A stretch of DNA of 64,000 bases, from contig NZ_CP060397.1 of the NCBI RefSeq assembly GCF_015840715.1, forward strand, positions 2,500,686 to 2,564,685. The letters are read 5' to 3'. The notes beneath the pieces were generated by a model, which was given only the letters and a program-made list of their open reading frames with translations, was not told the DNA's origin and did not search any database. Each line of letters opens with the position of its first letter. Position 1 is the stretch's first letter. This stretch comes from Synechococcus sp. CBW1004 (GTDB lineage: Bacteria > Cyanobacteriota > Cyanobacteriia > PCC-6307 > Cyanobiaceae). Position numbers and translations under genes: made by a program. This document shows positions 1 through 10,564 of the stretch, piece after piece.

Positions 1-24
1 CAGCCCCCCAGCTTGGCAGGCGCC

Positions 25-1458
25 TCAGGAAGGAGGCAGAGGCGGCAGCATCACCTCCTCGCGCACCTTGAGCACCACCATCGAGGCGTCGTCCTCCAGC
101 TGGTGATCCGGACCGACGAAGCGATCGAGGCGAGCGAACAGCTGATCGAGCACCCCCTGGGCCCCGAGACCGGAGCGACAGGCCTCATGGAAGGCACGCA
201 ACAGCCTCTCCTCATCGAAGCGCTCTCCGCTGAAACCCGGGGCCTCAGTGACACCATCCGTGTAGTAGAGGAGAACATCACCGGGATCCAGCGTCACCTC
301 CGCCGCTCCGTAGTCGGCTTCGCTCTGCAGACCGATGAGCAGTCCGGAGGCGTCGAGCCGTTCGATCCGGCCCTGCTGCCGCCGCCAGAGCAGTGGGGGA
401 TTGTGCGCGGCATTGGCGTAGCGCAGGCGCCGCCGACGTGGATCGAAATCCGAATAGAAGAGCGTCACGAAGCGGTGCGAGTGGGCCAGGTCCTCCTGGG
501 CCATCCGATTGAGATCACGCAGGATGCGATCCGGCGGCAAGCCGCTCAGCACCTCGGCCCGCAGCATGCCCCGCAGCAGGGTCATCAGCAGACCGGCAGG
601 GACCCCCTTGCCCATCACGTCGCCGATCACCAGCGCCCACTGGCCCCGCTCGCGGCGCCGGCCGATCAGGTCCGGCCGCACCGGGATGAAGTCGTAGTAA
701 TCACCTCCGACCTGAAAGGCCGGCCGGCAACGGGCCGCCAGCTCCACCCCCTCGATCACCGGGCAGCGGTCAGGCAGCAGCTGCGCCTGGATCTCCGCCC
801 CGATGCTCATCTGCCGGTCAAGCCGCTCATGGCGCTGCATGTCCAGGCGCAGCAGATCGTTTTCAAGCGACACGCCACACAGGTCCGCCACCAGCTGCAG
901 GTGGCGCCGATGGATATCGCTCCAGCTGTAGCCGCGACGATCGCTGAACACGTAGAGCCGTCCCCGAGGGCCACCACGACCGACCACCGAGGTGGCGAAC
1001 ACCGCCGGGGAACCCAGCAGGCTCTGGATCAGGGGATCCAGGAGCGCCACCGCCGCCTCCTCGCCGGCCTGCGTCTGGAGCTGGCTGTCGGGATAGGCCA
1101 GCAGTCGCCGCAGCAGCTCGGCGGAGCGCTCCCCGGGGGTCGCCTGCAGGTGATCGCGCCACAGACGCCCATCGGGATGGAACACCACCAGCAGGGCGCC
1201 ATCGGCCTCCACGATCCGGGCCGCCACCACGGGCACCAGTTCCAGGAAGCGGTTCAGGTTGGTGAAGCTGCGCAGGGCGAACGCCAGGGAGGCCAGAAGC
1301 TCCTGGTTGCGACGCTGCTCACGGCTGAGGCTGTCGAGCAGCTGGCGCAGGCTGGCGGCCGCGGTCAACCCACCCGACACGGGGGGAACGGACAGCGGGG
1401 GCGGAACCGACCGGGAGGGCGGCGTGCTGCTCACCAGACGGCCCTGAAGGACACGCAA
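25..1458 (-). CDS. SpoIIE/RsbU-type PP2C serine phosphatase with N-terminal GAF-like region
   Basis: Predicted cytoplasmic Ser/Thr phosphatase of the SpoIIE/RsbU class, which usually dephosphorylates an anti-sigma-factor antagonist. The 477-residue protein starts with a Pro/Ser-rich segment, followed by a GAF-like sensory region at about residues 60-200. The phosphatase domain fills the C-terminal half; its metal-binding signatures GDYYDFI, GDVMGKGVPAG, YYTDGVTEA and DDASMVV are all present, so it should be active. The start used is TTG; a GTG eight codons downstream (1434) is an alternative and neither has a convincing ribosome binding site. It lies downstream of ftsY on the same strand but beyond a strong terminator, so it is probably transcribed separately. 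No partner anti-sigma or STAS gene is visible in the window, so its target is unknown. Confidence 0.88.
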   Translation of the reverse strand: MRVLQGRLVSSTPPSRSVPPPLSVPPVSGGLTAAASLRQLLDSLSREQRRNQELLASLAFALRSFTNLNRFLELVPVVAARIVEADGALLVVFHPDGRLWRDHLQATPGERSAELLRRLLAYPDSQLQTQAGEEAAVALLDPLIQSLLGSPAVFATSVVGRGGPRGRLYVFSDRRGYSWSDIHRRHLQLVADLCGVSLENDLLRLDMQRHERLDRQMSIGAEIQAQLLPDRCPVIEGVELAARCRPAFQVGGDYYDFIPVRPDLIGRRRERGQWALVIGDVMGKGVPAGLLMTLLRGMLRAEVLSGLPPDRILRDLNRMAQEDLAHSHRFVTLFYSDFDPRRRRLRYANAAHNPPLLWRRQQGRIERLDASGLLIGLQSEADYGAAEVTLDPGDVLLYYTDGVTEAPGFSGERFDEERLLRAFHEACRSGLGAQGVLDQLFARLDRFVGPDHQLEDDASMVVLKVREEVMLPPLPPS

Positions 1459-1563
1459 GGTAGCAATGGACCCGGGGTCGGACCCGAGCCGGTGGGAGGA
1501 GGATCAGGAAATCGCCGCGCCATGTGACAGCAGCGGCCTGGACACGCTGCAGTCGCCGGTCAG

Positions 1564-1607
1564 AAAAAATTGGGGACGGCTGACCAGGACTGGTCAGCCG
1601 TCCCCAA
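1564..1607 (-). terminator. Rho-independent terminator downstream of ftsY
   Basis: A perfect inverted repeat with 17-bp arms (1570-1586 and 1591-1607) and a 4-nt loop. On the minus strand the hairpin is followed immediately by a run of six T (1569-1564). It lies 20 nt past the ftsY stop codon, so it should end the DUF502-nusB-ftsY transcript. Confidence 0.93.
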
Positions 1608-1626
1608 GGAGCCATATCAGGACCAT

Positions 1627-3552
1627 TCAGCGCGATCCGGCCAGCAGGGCCTCGACGAACTCGAAGCTGTTGAACGGCCGCAGATCGCGGATGCCCTCGC
1701 CGGCGCCGATGAAACGGATCGGCAGGCCCGCCTCCGAGGCCACCGCGAGGGCCACGCCGCCGCGGGCACTGCCGTCAAGCTTGGTGATCACCACGCCGGT
1801 GAGGCCTGCGGCGCTGGCGAAGGCCATCGCCTGGCGCAGCCCGTTCTGACCCTGACTGGCGTCGAGAACGAGGAGCGATTCGATCACCGCCTCAGGCGCC
1901 AGCTTGTCAATGATGCGTCGGACCTTGCTGAGCTCTTCCATCAGGTTGTGCTTGGTCTGCAGCCGCCCGGCGGTGTCGACCAGGACCAGCTCGGTGCCAC
2001 GGGCCTTCGCCGCCCCGATGGCGTCGTAGACGACGGCCGCCGGATCGGCATTGGAGCTGGGGTTGGAGACCACAGGCACATCGCTGCGCTCCCCCCAGAC
2101 CTGCACCTGCCGCACAGCGGCGGCGCGGAAGGTGTCCGCGGCGGCAATCAGGCAGCTGTAACCACTGCGAACCGCCAGGTTGGCCAGCTTGCCGAGCGTC
2201 GTGGTCTTGCCGACGCCGTTGACACCCACCATCAACCAGATGTTGAGCCGACCGCGCTGGGGAACCAGCAACGGCGCTTCACTGGCGCTGATCGGGGCCT
2301 CCAGCAGGTCGCGCAGCTGCTGTTTGAGAAAACGCAGACCTTCGGCCGGATCGACCACCTCCTCATTGAGGCGGCGACGCAGGGCATCGAGCACCTGATC
2401 GGTGGCCTGCACCCCCACGTCGGCGCGCAGCAGCGTGGTTTCCAGGTCGTCGAGAACCTCGGGGGTGAGAGGGTCGTCACCGAGGTTCTCGAGCAGCTGA
2501 CTGACGAAGTTGCGGCGCGTCTTCTCGAGACCCTGGCGCAGGCGACCGAGCCAGTCGATCTCCTCGATCGATATCTCCTCGACGCGCCGGCCCTGGGCGG
2601 CCAGCACCTCGGCAGACCAGGTGAAGGTGTCGTCAAAGGCACCCAGCGTGGGCTCGCTGGACTCCTCGACGACGGGCGACGGGGCAGCGGCTGGAGTGGG
2701 AGGGGGAGCCGGAACGGAGGCGGCAGCAGGCTCGGCAGGAGGAGGAGCCACAGCGGAGAGTTCCTTCAGACGCTGCTGGCGCTGAGCCGCGGCACGCTCC
2801 AGCAACGACAGCCCCGGAGCCTCACCGGAGAGGGGAGCGGATGCCGCTGCGTTGATGTTGTCGTGCGCCGCGATGGCGGACGCCGCCTCTGGCGCCTGCA
2901 TCCGGGCGGCAGGCTGGCCGGGCAGCCCGATCTCCGCTGCCGGGGCCTGGGGCGGCAGGCCGGCGGAAAGCGGCTCAGAGGCCGCCGCTGCTGTCTGCGA
3001 TGGGGCAGGAACCGGGGCGGAGGACCCAGGCGCGGATTGCGCAGAAGGAAGCGGCGCGACAGGACTCGCCAGGGGCGACGGCTCAGGCGCAGCTGTGCTG
3101 GTGTCGGCAGGCGCCTCAGCCTCGCCGGGAGCGGGACTCGCGGGCAACGCGATGGCTGCGGCCGATGGTGATGGCGGCTGGGCAGCGGTGGAGAGGGCCT
3201 CGCCAGCCGTGGATCCAGGTGTCGCAGGCGGAGAACCGACCTGCTGACTCTGCTGCTGGGCCTTGAGGCGGGCATAGGCCTGGCGGGCCCAGTCCAGGGC
3301 CGCCTCATCCACCGCACCGACCGGTGGTGGTGGGGACTCAGCCGCTGACCCTGAGGACAGCTCCCCTGCCGGGGTTGAACCGGCCGCAGTGGCGCTCAGG
3401 GACGCCGCAGCGGCGGCGGCGGGTGCAGGCTCAGGGGTGGCGGTCGCAGGAGCGTCTTCCTGCGGGGGCGGGGCCGCCGCAGGAGCCTGTTCAGCCACCG
3501 CCGGGGGCTTCTCAGCATCGGCGGCGGTCCGCCGGAACCAGTCGAACACCAT
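1627..3552 (-). CDS. ftsY: Signal recognition particle receptor FtsY
   Basis: SRP receptor GTPase that docks SRP-bound ribosomes at the membrane for co-translational insertion. The C-terminal NG domain is intact: P-loop GVNGVGKTTT at about residue 442, DTFRAAAVRQ, DTAGRLQTKHN and TKLDGSARGG. At 641 residues it is long for FtsY. The first ~310 residues are a low-complexity Ala/Pro/Ser/Glu-rich region, corresponding to the acidic A domain that contacts membrane and translocon, but with little recognisable structure. The protein begins MVFDWFRR, a short aromatic/basic start common in cyanobacterial FtsY. It is separated from the upstream nusB stop by only 6 nt and is the last gene of a minus-strand operon closed by the hairpin at 1564-1607. 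Confidence 0.97.
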   Translation of the reverse strand: MVFDWFRRTAADAEKPPAVAEQAPAAAPPPQEDAPATATPEPAPAAAAAASLSATAAGSTPAGELSSGSAAESPPPPVGAVDEAALDWARQAYARLKAQQQSQQVGSPPATPGSTAGEALSTAAQPPSPSAAAIALPASPAPGEAEAPADTSTAAPEPSPLASPVAPLPSAQSAPGSSAPVPAPSQTAAAASEPLSAGLPPQAPAAEIGLPGQPAARMQAPEAASAIAAHDNINAAASAPLSGEAPGLSLLERAAAQRQQRLKELSAVAPPPAEPAAASVPAPPPTPAAAPSPVVEESSEPTLGAFDDTFTWSAEVLAAQGRRVEEISIEEIDWLGRLRQGLEKTRRNFVSQLLENLGDDPLTPEVLDDLETTLLRADVGVQATDQVLDALRRRLNEEVVDPAEGLRFLKQQLRDLLEAPISASEAPLLVPQRGRLNIWLMVGVNGVGKTTTLGKLANLAVRSGYSCLIAAADTFRAAAVRQVQVWGERSDVPVVSNPSSNADPAAVVYDAIGAAKARGTELVLVDTAGRLQTKHNLMEELSKVRRIIDKLAPEAVIESLLVLDASQGQNGLRQAMAFASAAGLTGVVITKLDGSARGGVALAVASEAGLPIRFIGAGEGIRDLRPFNSFEFVEALLAGSR

Positions 3553-3558
3553 GGAGGA

Positions 3559-4194
3559 CTACACCTGCGCGGTGGTGAAGCGTCGCAGAACCCCGTTGAT
3601 CATGCGGCGGCCCTGCTCATCGCTCCAGCGGTTGGCCAGTTCGACCGCCTCATTGCAGGCCACAGCGGGCGGCGTGTCGAAGTGCTCCAGATCAACCACC
3701 GCCAGGCGGAGAATGTCGCGATCAATGCGCGGCAGGCGGGTGAGGCGCCAACCCTCCATCACCCGATCCAGTCGCGTGTCGATCGAATCACGATCGCGCA
3801 GCACAGCCCGGGCCCGCTCGATGGCACCGCGATGCACCTCCGACTGATCGGCGAGCAGCAGCAGACGCGGCAGCTCCAGGCTGGCTGAGAGGCGGTTGAG
3901 CACCTGCTCGGCATGACCGAGGCCGTCCTGCAGGTGCTGCCGCACCCTCGGAAGACGGGCTTCGCCGTCCTGCTGCAGTTCGCTGTCCAGCAGATCCTGC
4001 TGGGCCTGCTGCAGCTCCGCGGCGGAGCGGTCGAGCACTTCGCGCAGGTGCTGGCCGAGGCTGGTCAGCGCCTGACGGAGCAGGGTCTCGAGGCTGGTCT
4101 CTGCCAGCCGGGCGTCGGCTCCGGAGCCGTCCCGGTCGTTGACCTGACCGAGCATCAGCAGGGCCAGTTCACGGGCGAGGGTTTGGCTTTGCAT
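3559..4194 (-). CDS. nusB: Transcription antitermination protein NusB
   Basis: NusB-family RNA-binding protein that, with NusE (S10), acts on boxA sequences to promote processive rRNA transcription. The 211-residue protein begins MQSQTLARELALLMLGQ and ends in the characteristic helical C-terminus with NEAVELANRWS and a final NGVLRRF motif. Cyanobacterial NusB is longer than the ~140-residue E. coli protein because of a central helical insertion, visible here at about residues 40-110. Its ATG shares one base with the stop codon of the upstream DUF502 gene (TGATG), indicating translational coupling. ftsY follows 6 nt downstream. This arrangement is what I recall for picocyanobacteria. Confidence 0.94.
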   Translation of the reverse strand: MQSQTLARELALLMLGQVNDRDGSGADARLAETSLETLLRQALTSLGQHLREVLDRSAAELQQAQQDLLDSELQQDGEARLPRVRQHLQDGLGHAEQVLNRLSASLELPRLLLLADQSEVHRGAIERARAVLRDRDSIDTRLDRVMEGWRLTRLPRIDRDILRLAVVDLEHFDTPPAVACNEAVELANRWSDEQGRRMINGVLRRFTTAQV

Positions 4195-4925
4195 CAGGAG
4201 AGCTGGGGGGCGCGGAGCTGGGCCAGAAGACTGGAGAAGCTGCGGTTGTTGGCCGAGGCGTCCCGTTCGTCGGGGCTGACGATGCCGGCCGAGATGATCG
4301 TGCGGAACGCCTCCTCCACCGACAGCTCGATGTCCCGTACGGAGCTCTCGGGAACCACCGCATACCAGCCCGTGGTGGGGTTGGGAGCCGTGGGGATGAA
4401 CACGCTGAGCATGGTCTCCGGGAAGCCTGACTGAACGGCCGAGCCGATGGTGCCGGTGACGAAGCCCAGGGCATAGAGGCCCTCACGGGGATACTCCAGC
4501 AGCACGACGCGACGGAAGCGGTTGGTGTTGCCCTGCAGGAAGGTCTCCAGCAGCTGCTTCAGCGTCTTGTAGACCGATCCGGCCAGAGGGATGCGCAGCA
4601 GGGTGCCCTCCCCGAATTCCAGCAGCCAGCGCCCGACGATGTTGCGGGCCATCAGGCCGATCAACAGGATTCCGAGCAGGGGAACCAACAGACCGAGGCC
4701 GAGATTGATCAACTCCTGCAACAGCGGATTGAGCGTGTTGAAGGGGTTGAACTGCTTGGGAATTGAGGTGAGGAACGCCAGCACGAAACGGCTGACCGTT
4801 GTCGCCAGCCAGATGGTGGTGGCCAGAGGGATGACCACCAGCAGACCGGCGATCAGATCATTCTTGAGATCCTGCTGGAGACGGCTGCCCAGCGGTTGAT
4901 CCGTTCGGGGACTGGAGGGCGCCAA
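4194..4925 (-). CDS. DUF502 integral membrane protein
   Basis: Conserved membrane protein of the DUF502 family, function unknown. The 243-residue sequence has a hydrophobic segment around residues 25-50 (LIAGLLVVIPLATTIWLATT), a second near 80-105 (LGLLVPLLGILLIGL), and the family's central region with IPLAGSVYKTLKQLLET and FIPTAPNPTTGWY. The frame opens with a TTG codon (MAPSSPRTDQ). Its stop overlaps the nusB start by one base, so it appears to head the DUF502-nusB-ftsY transcription unit. A membrane role connected with SRP-dependent insertion is suggested only by the neighbourhood. Confidence 0.9.
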   Translation of the reverse strand: MAPSSPRTDQPLGSRLQQDLKNDLIAGLLVVIPLATTIWLATTVSRFVLAFLTSIPKQFNPFNTLNPLLQELINLGLGLLVPLLGILLIGLMARNIVGRWLLEFGEGTLLRIPLAGSVYKTLKQLLETFLQGNTNRFRRVVLLEYPREGLYALGFVTGTIGSAVQSGFPETMLSVFIPTAPNPTTGWYAVVPESSVRDIELSVEEAFRTIISAGIVSPDERDASANNRSFSSLLAQLRAPQLS

Positions 4926-5012
4926 GGCGGGACGAGGTGTGCGGACGGCCGGTCAACGCAAGCTAACCATGCGCCGGACCCGCAGCCGTGGGGACGACCG
5001 ACCCGGGCGTCT

Positions 5013-5663
5013 TCAGAGGACGCAGCCGAGGCAGAGGATCGTGAAGGCAATGATCAGGACCACCGCACCACCGGAGTTGGCGAAGCGGCGCTGTCCGAGG
5101 GCGATCCTGGAGGTCTGCTCCGCCTGCTTGACCTGGGACTCGAGCTGATCGAGCTGACGGTCCACGAAGCTGCGGGCCGACTGGAGCTTCTGGTCCTCGG
5201 TCGCTCCGGGAGGGATCTGGCCGGTTGCCTCAGCCTGCTTGATCAGCTGCTGGAGCAGGGCCGGATCCTTGCTCTGCTGACGCGCCATCTCCAGCTGCCC
5301 CCTCTTGGCGGCCAGCTGCTGGTCGCTCTGCTGCTGCATGATCTGATCGCCGCCGAATGACACCGGCAGCGAGGCGGTGAGCAGCACGGCCAGCAGACCG
5401 CTGATGATGCACACGGTCCAGAGCAGTGGCGTGCGCGACTCAGTGCCGTTCTCCAGGCGGGAAGACAGATACATCAGCAGAAGCCCCATCAGCGCCATCG
5501 GCGACTGGGTGATCAGACGCTCCACCACCAGCTGGCGGAAGGGCTCCTCGTTCCAGTCCCAGATGGTGAGCACTGCCAGCATCTGGAACAGCAGCAGCAC
5601 CACCAGGGTGATCCCCATCCAGCGCAGCAGTGGGCTGAAACGGGAGGCAGAGGCGGCGGCCAC
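5013..5663 (-). CDS. HpsJ-family membrane protein
   Basis: Membrane protein resembling the cyanobacterial HpsJ family (named from hormogonium polysaccharide clusters; molecular function not established). The start is taken as GTG at 5663 (MAAASASRFS), giving 216 residues; the same frame stays open further upstream, but there it only shadows queG on the opposite strand. Hydrophobic segments lie at about residues 13-32, 50-65, 78-100 and at the extreme C-terminus. A Gln/Lys-rich, probably coiled-coil stretch runs from about residue 105 to 185. It is divergent from queG, with about 60 nt between starts. Start choice is uncertain because no clear ribosome binding site precedes the GTG. Confidence 0.72.
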   Translation of the reverse strand: MAAASASRFSPLLRWMGITLVVLLLFQMLAVLTIWDWNEEPFRQLVVERLITQSPMALMGLLLMYLSSRLENGTESRTPLLWTVCIISGLLAVLLTASLPVSFGGDQIMQQQSDQQLAAKRGQLEMARQQSKDPALLQQLIKQAEATGQIPPGATEDQKLQSARSFVDRQLDQLESQVKQAEQTSRIALGQRRFANSGGAVVLIIAFTILCLGCVL

Positions 5664-5723
5664 AGGCGTGGGATCAGGAAAGATCCCGAACTCTACGCAT
5701 CGAACCCGTTGGCGTCCGAAGCC

Positions 5724-6728
5724 ATGACCAGCGCGCCGGAGCCGGGTCGTGAGGGGTGGAGCGCCCTGGCCGCAGCCCTCAAACAGGAGGCCCGGCGTCT
5801 CGGTTTCGATCCGGTCGGGCTGGCTGACGCCAGGGAAAGTCCGCGACTGCAGCTGCGCAACGCCGCCCTTGAACGCTGGCTGAAGGCCGGACACCACGCC
5901 TCGATGGGGTGGATGGAGGATCCGCGCCGGCATCAGCTGGAAGCCCTTCTCCCAGGTGTGCGCAGCGTGCTGGCCGTGGGACTCTCCTATTACGTGAGAG
6001 CCCCGCTGCAGCCGGGCCACCTGCGGGTGGCCCGCTACGGCTGGGGCCGGGACTACCACCGCGTCATCGACAAACGTCTGCGCCAGCTGGGCCGCTGGCT
6101 GGAAGGGCGCGTGCCGGGGGTGCGATGGCGGGCCTGTGTCGATGCGGCGCCATTGCTGGAGAAGGCCTGGGCGGAGCAGGCCGGCCTGGGCTGGATCGGC
6201 AAGAACGGCAACCTCATTCATCGGCGCCGGGGGTCCTGGCTGCTGCTGGGCCACCTGCTGACGACGCTGGAGCTGCCGGCCGACACGGCTGCCGAACCGC
6301 ACTGCGGGGCCTGCAGCCGCTGCCTCGACGCCTGTCCCACCGGGGCCCTGCCAGAGCCGTTCGTGGTGGACGCGCGTCGCTGCATCGCCTTCCACACGAT
6401 CGAGAATCGCGAGCCCCAGCTGCCGGAGGCGGTGGGTCAGCGGCTTCAGGGCTGGGTGGCCGGCTGCGACATCTGTCAGGAGGTCTGCCCCTGGAACGGC
6501 CCCGACCTGGAGAGTTCCAGCGATCCGGACGTGCAACCGCGGCCCTGGCTGCTGGAGCTGAACGGGCCGCAGGCGCTCATCTGGAGCGACCAGGAGTGGG
6601 AGGAGCGGCTGCGGGCCTCGGCCCTGCGGCGCATCCGCCCCTGGATGTGGCGCCGCAACATCCGGCAGGCCCTCGAGGCGATACCACCGGAGCCTGCGCC
6701 CGCGGACGGGATCCGCCAGAACGGCTGA
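5724..6728 (+). CDS. queG: Epoxyqueuosine reductase QueG
   Basis: Cobalamin- and Fe-S-dependent reductase that performs the last step of queuosine synthesis, converting epoxyqueuosine to queuosine at the wobble base of GUN-anticodon tRNAs. ATG at 5724 gives 334 residues; an in-frame TTG five codons upstream is less likely. Two ferredoxin-like 4Fe-4S clusters are complete: CGACSRCLDACP (C194, C197, C200, C204) and CDICQEVCPWN (C248, C251, C255). The N-terminal cobalamin-binding region includes SYYVRAP, YGWGRDYH and GWIGKNGNLI. Its cobalamin need fits a genome that also carries cbiD (55442-56650). Codon use resembles its neighbours. Confidence 0.97.
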   Translation: MTSAPEPGREGWSALAAALKQEARRLGFDPVGLADARESPRLQLRNAALERWLKAGHHASMGWMEDPRRHQLEALLPGVRSVLAVGLSYYVRAPLQPGHLRVARYGWGRDYHRVIDKRLRQLGRWLEGRVPGVRWRACVDAAPLLEKAWAEQAGLGWIGKNGNLIHRRRGSWLLLGHLLTTLELPADTAAEPHCGACSRCLDACPTGALPEPFVVDARRCIAFHTIENREPQLPEAVGQRLQGWVAGCDICQEVCPWNGPDLESSSDPDVQPRPWLLELNGPQALIWSDQEWEERLRASALRRIRPWMWRRNIRQALEAIPPEPAPADGIRQNG

Positions 6729-6773
6729 CCCGGGAAGTCGGAACCTTCGCCAGGTCGGATCGGCGCAGGTCAC

Positions 6774-6779
6774 TAGGGT
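6774..6779 (+). promoter_or_regulatory. Putative -10 element (TAGGGT) of the TPR gene
   Basis: TAGGGT lies 24 nt before the GTG start at 6804, immediately after the queG gene. The same motif type occurs at matching distances before several other plus-strand genes in the window. No convincing -35 element is visible. Confidence 0.5.
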
Positions 6780-6803
6780 GGTCGCAAACGACTAGCAGAT
6801 CGC

Positions 6804-7736
6804 GTGAGCCGGCGTCGGTGGCAGTGGGTTCGATGGCGGTGGGTCCGGTGGCAGGCGATGCGCACGCTCCCTCTGGCGGCGGCTGTCTTGCTGACCGGCG
6901 CGGCCCCGGCCCGGGCCCTGGTGCCCTACGTGTATCTGCCCCCCACCAGGGAGATGCAGGCGGCCGGCCTGGGGATCGCCCAGGCCGCGGCACGGCTCCT
7001 GCGGTTGGGCCAGGCCGATGACGCGGCGCGGCTCGCGGAACTGACAGTGCGGCTGCTGCCGGAAGATCCGCGCGGCTGGGTCCTGCTGGCAGAGGCACAG
7101 CTGCGCAGCAACAACCTCGACCAGGCCCAGGTGGCCCTGGAGCGGGCGAAACGGCTCGATCCCTCCAACCCGGGCATCTGGTTCGCGGAGGGATCGCTCG
7201 CCCTCCGCAACGGCAGACCCTCCGAAGCTCTGAGCCTGCTGCGGCGCGGCCTGGAACTCGATCCGAAGAACGCCGGCGCCTACTTCGACCTGGGCAACGC
7301 CCACATCCAACTGGGTGAGAGCGGACCGGCCCTGGCCTCCTTTGAGCGGGCCAGTGCCCTGCGGCGCGATTTCTGGGAGGCAATCAACAACCAGGGGCTG
7401 GTGCTGTACGAAAGCGGCCGCAGCAGCGAGGCGATCAAGCGCTGGCGGCGGGTGCTGGCGATCAAGCCGGATGCCGCCGAACCCACTCTGGCCCTGGCCG
7501 CAGCTCTCTACGAAACCTCGCCCCAGAACCGGGCCGAAGCGCTGCAGCTGGCCGAGAAGGCCCTGGCCGCCGATCCGAACTACGTCGTTGAATCCTTCCA
7601 GAAGGAGCAGCTGTGGGGGCCGAAGCTGCGGGCCACCACCACACGCCTGCTGGCTGAGCCTGCCCTCAAGACGGCGGTGGATCGGGCCAATGCCAACGCC
7701 AGCGGCAGCAGCGAGCAGGACGGCGAGGAGCCCTGA
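6804..7736 (+). CDS. Exported or membrane-anchored TPR repeat protein
   Basis: Tetratricopeptide-repeat protein of unknown partner. An N-terminal hydrophobic segment (LPLAAAVLLTGAAPARA) looks like a signal peptide or anchor; translation may begin at GTG 6804 or at ATG 6858, the latter placing the signal at the extreme N-terminus. At least five TPR units follow, with typical spacing (for example PRGWVLLAEAQLRSNNLDQA, PGIWFAEGSLALRNGRPSEA, AGAYFDLGNAHIQLGESGPA, EAINNQGLVLYESGRSSEA). A gyrase-A-like gene follows after 89 nt. The equivalent TPR gene sits at this place in the dnaN block of related picocyanobacteria. Likely a periplasmic or thylakoid-side scaffold, but this is inference. Confidence 0.85.
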   Translation: MSRRRWQWVRWRWVRWQAMRTLPLAAAVLLTGAAPARALVPYVYLPPTREMQAAGLGIAQAAARLLRLGQADDAARLAELTVRLLPEDPRGWVLLAEAQLRSNNLDQAQVALERAKRLDPSNPGIWFAEGSLALRNGRPSEALSLLRRGLELDPKNAGAYFDLGNAHIQLGESGPALASFERASALRRDFWEAINNQGLVLYESGRSSEAIKRWRRVLAIKPDAAEPTLALAAALYETSPQNRAEALQLAEKALAADPNYVVESFQKEQLWGPKLRATTTRLLAEPALKTAVDRANANASGSSEQDGEEP

Positions 7737-7784
7737 TCCCCCGTCCCGATGCGGTGCCGGGCGGTCGGGGTGAAACACCATCTG

Positions 7785-7790
7785 TAGGCT
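7785..7790 (+). promoter_or_regulatory. Putative -10 element (TAGGCT) of the gyrase-A-like gene
   Basis: TAGGCT lies 35 nt before the ATG at 7826, in the 89-nt gap after the TPR gene, matching the TAGGNT pattern seen upstream of other genes here. Confidence 0.45.
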
Positions 7791-7825
7791 GACACCCGTC
7801 TCCCGCCTGCAGACGACAGCACCGG

Positions 7826-10336
<2,511 letters not shown>

Positions 10337-10564
10337 TCCCCAAAGGCGCGGCGAGCAGGCGTGACAGGCCAGCCTCTCGGGCCAACAGCGGGACATCCGG
10401 CCTGTGACGCCATGGACAGCCAACGTCCCGCGTGCGGGATGGTCCGGCCTGTGGAGGGAGTCGGCTCGCCCAGGCGAGCGGGATGACCAAGGACCAGATC
10501 GACCGCGGCCCAAGACGGGCGGGACGGGATCCCCTCAGCGGGCTGGAACACTCGCGCGGCAGCG

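Noticed and set aside
5664-6773. Upstream extension of the HpsJ-like frame across queG
   Set aside because: The extension runs antisense to queG and shows only shadow composition; the recognisable membrane protein starts near the GTG at 5663.
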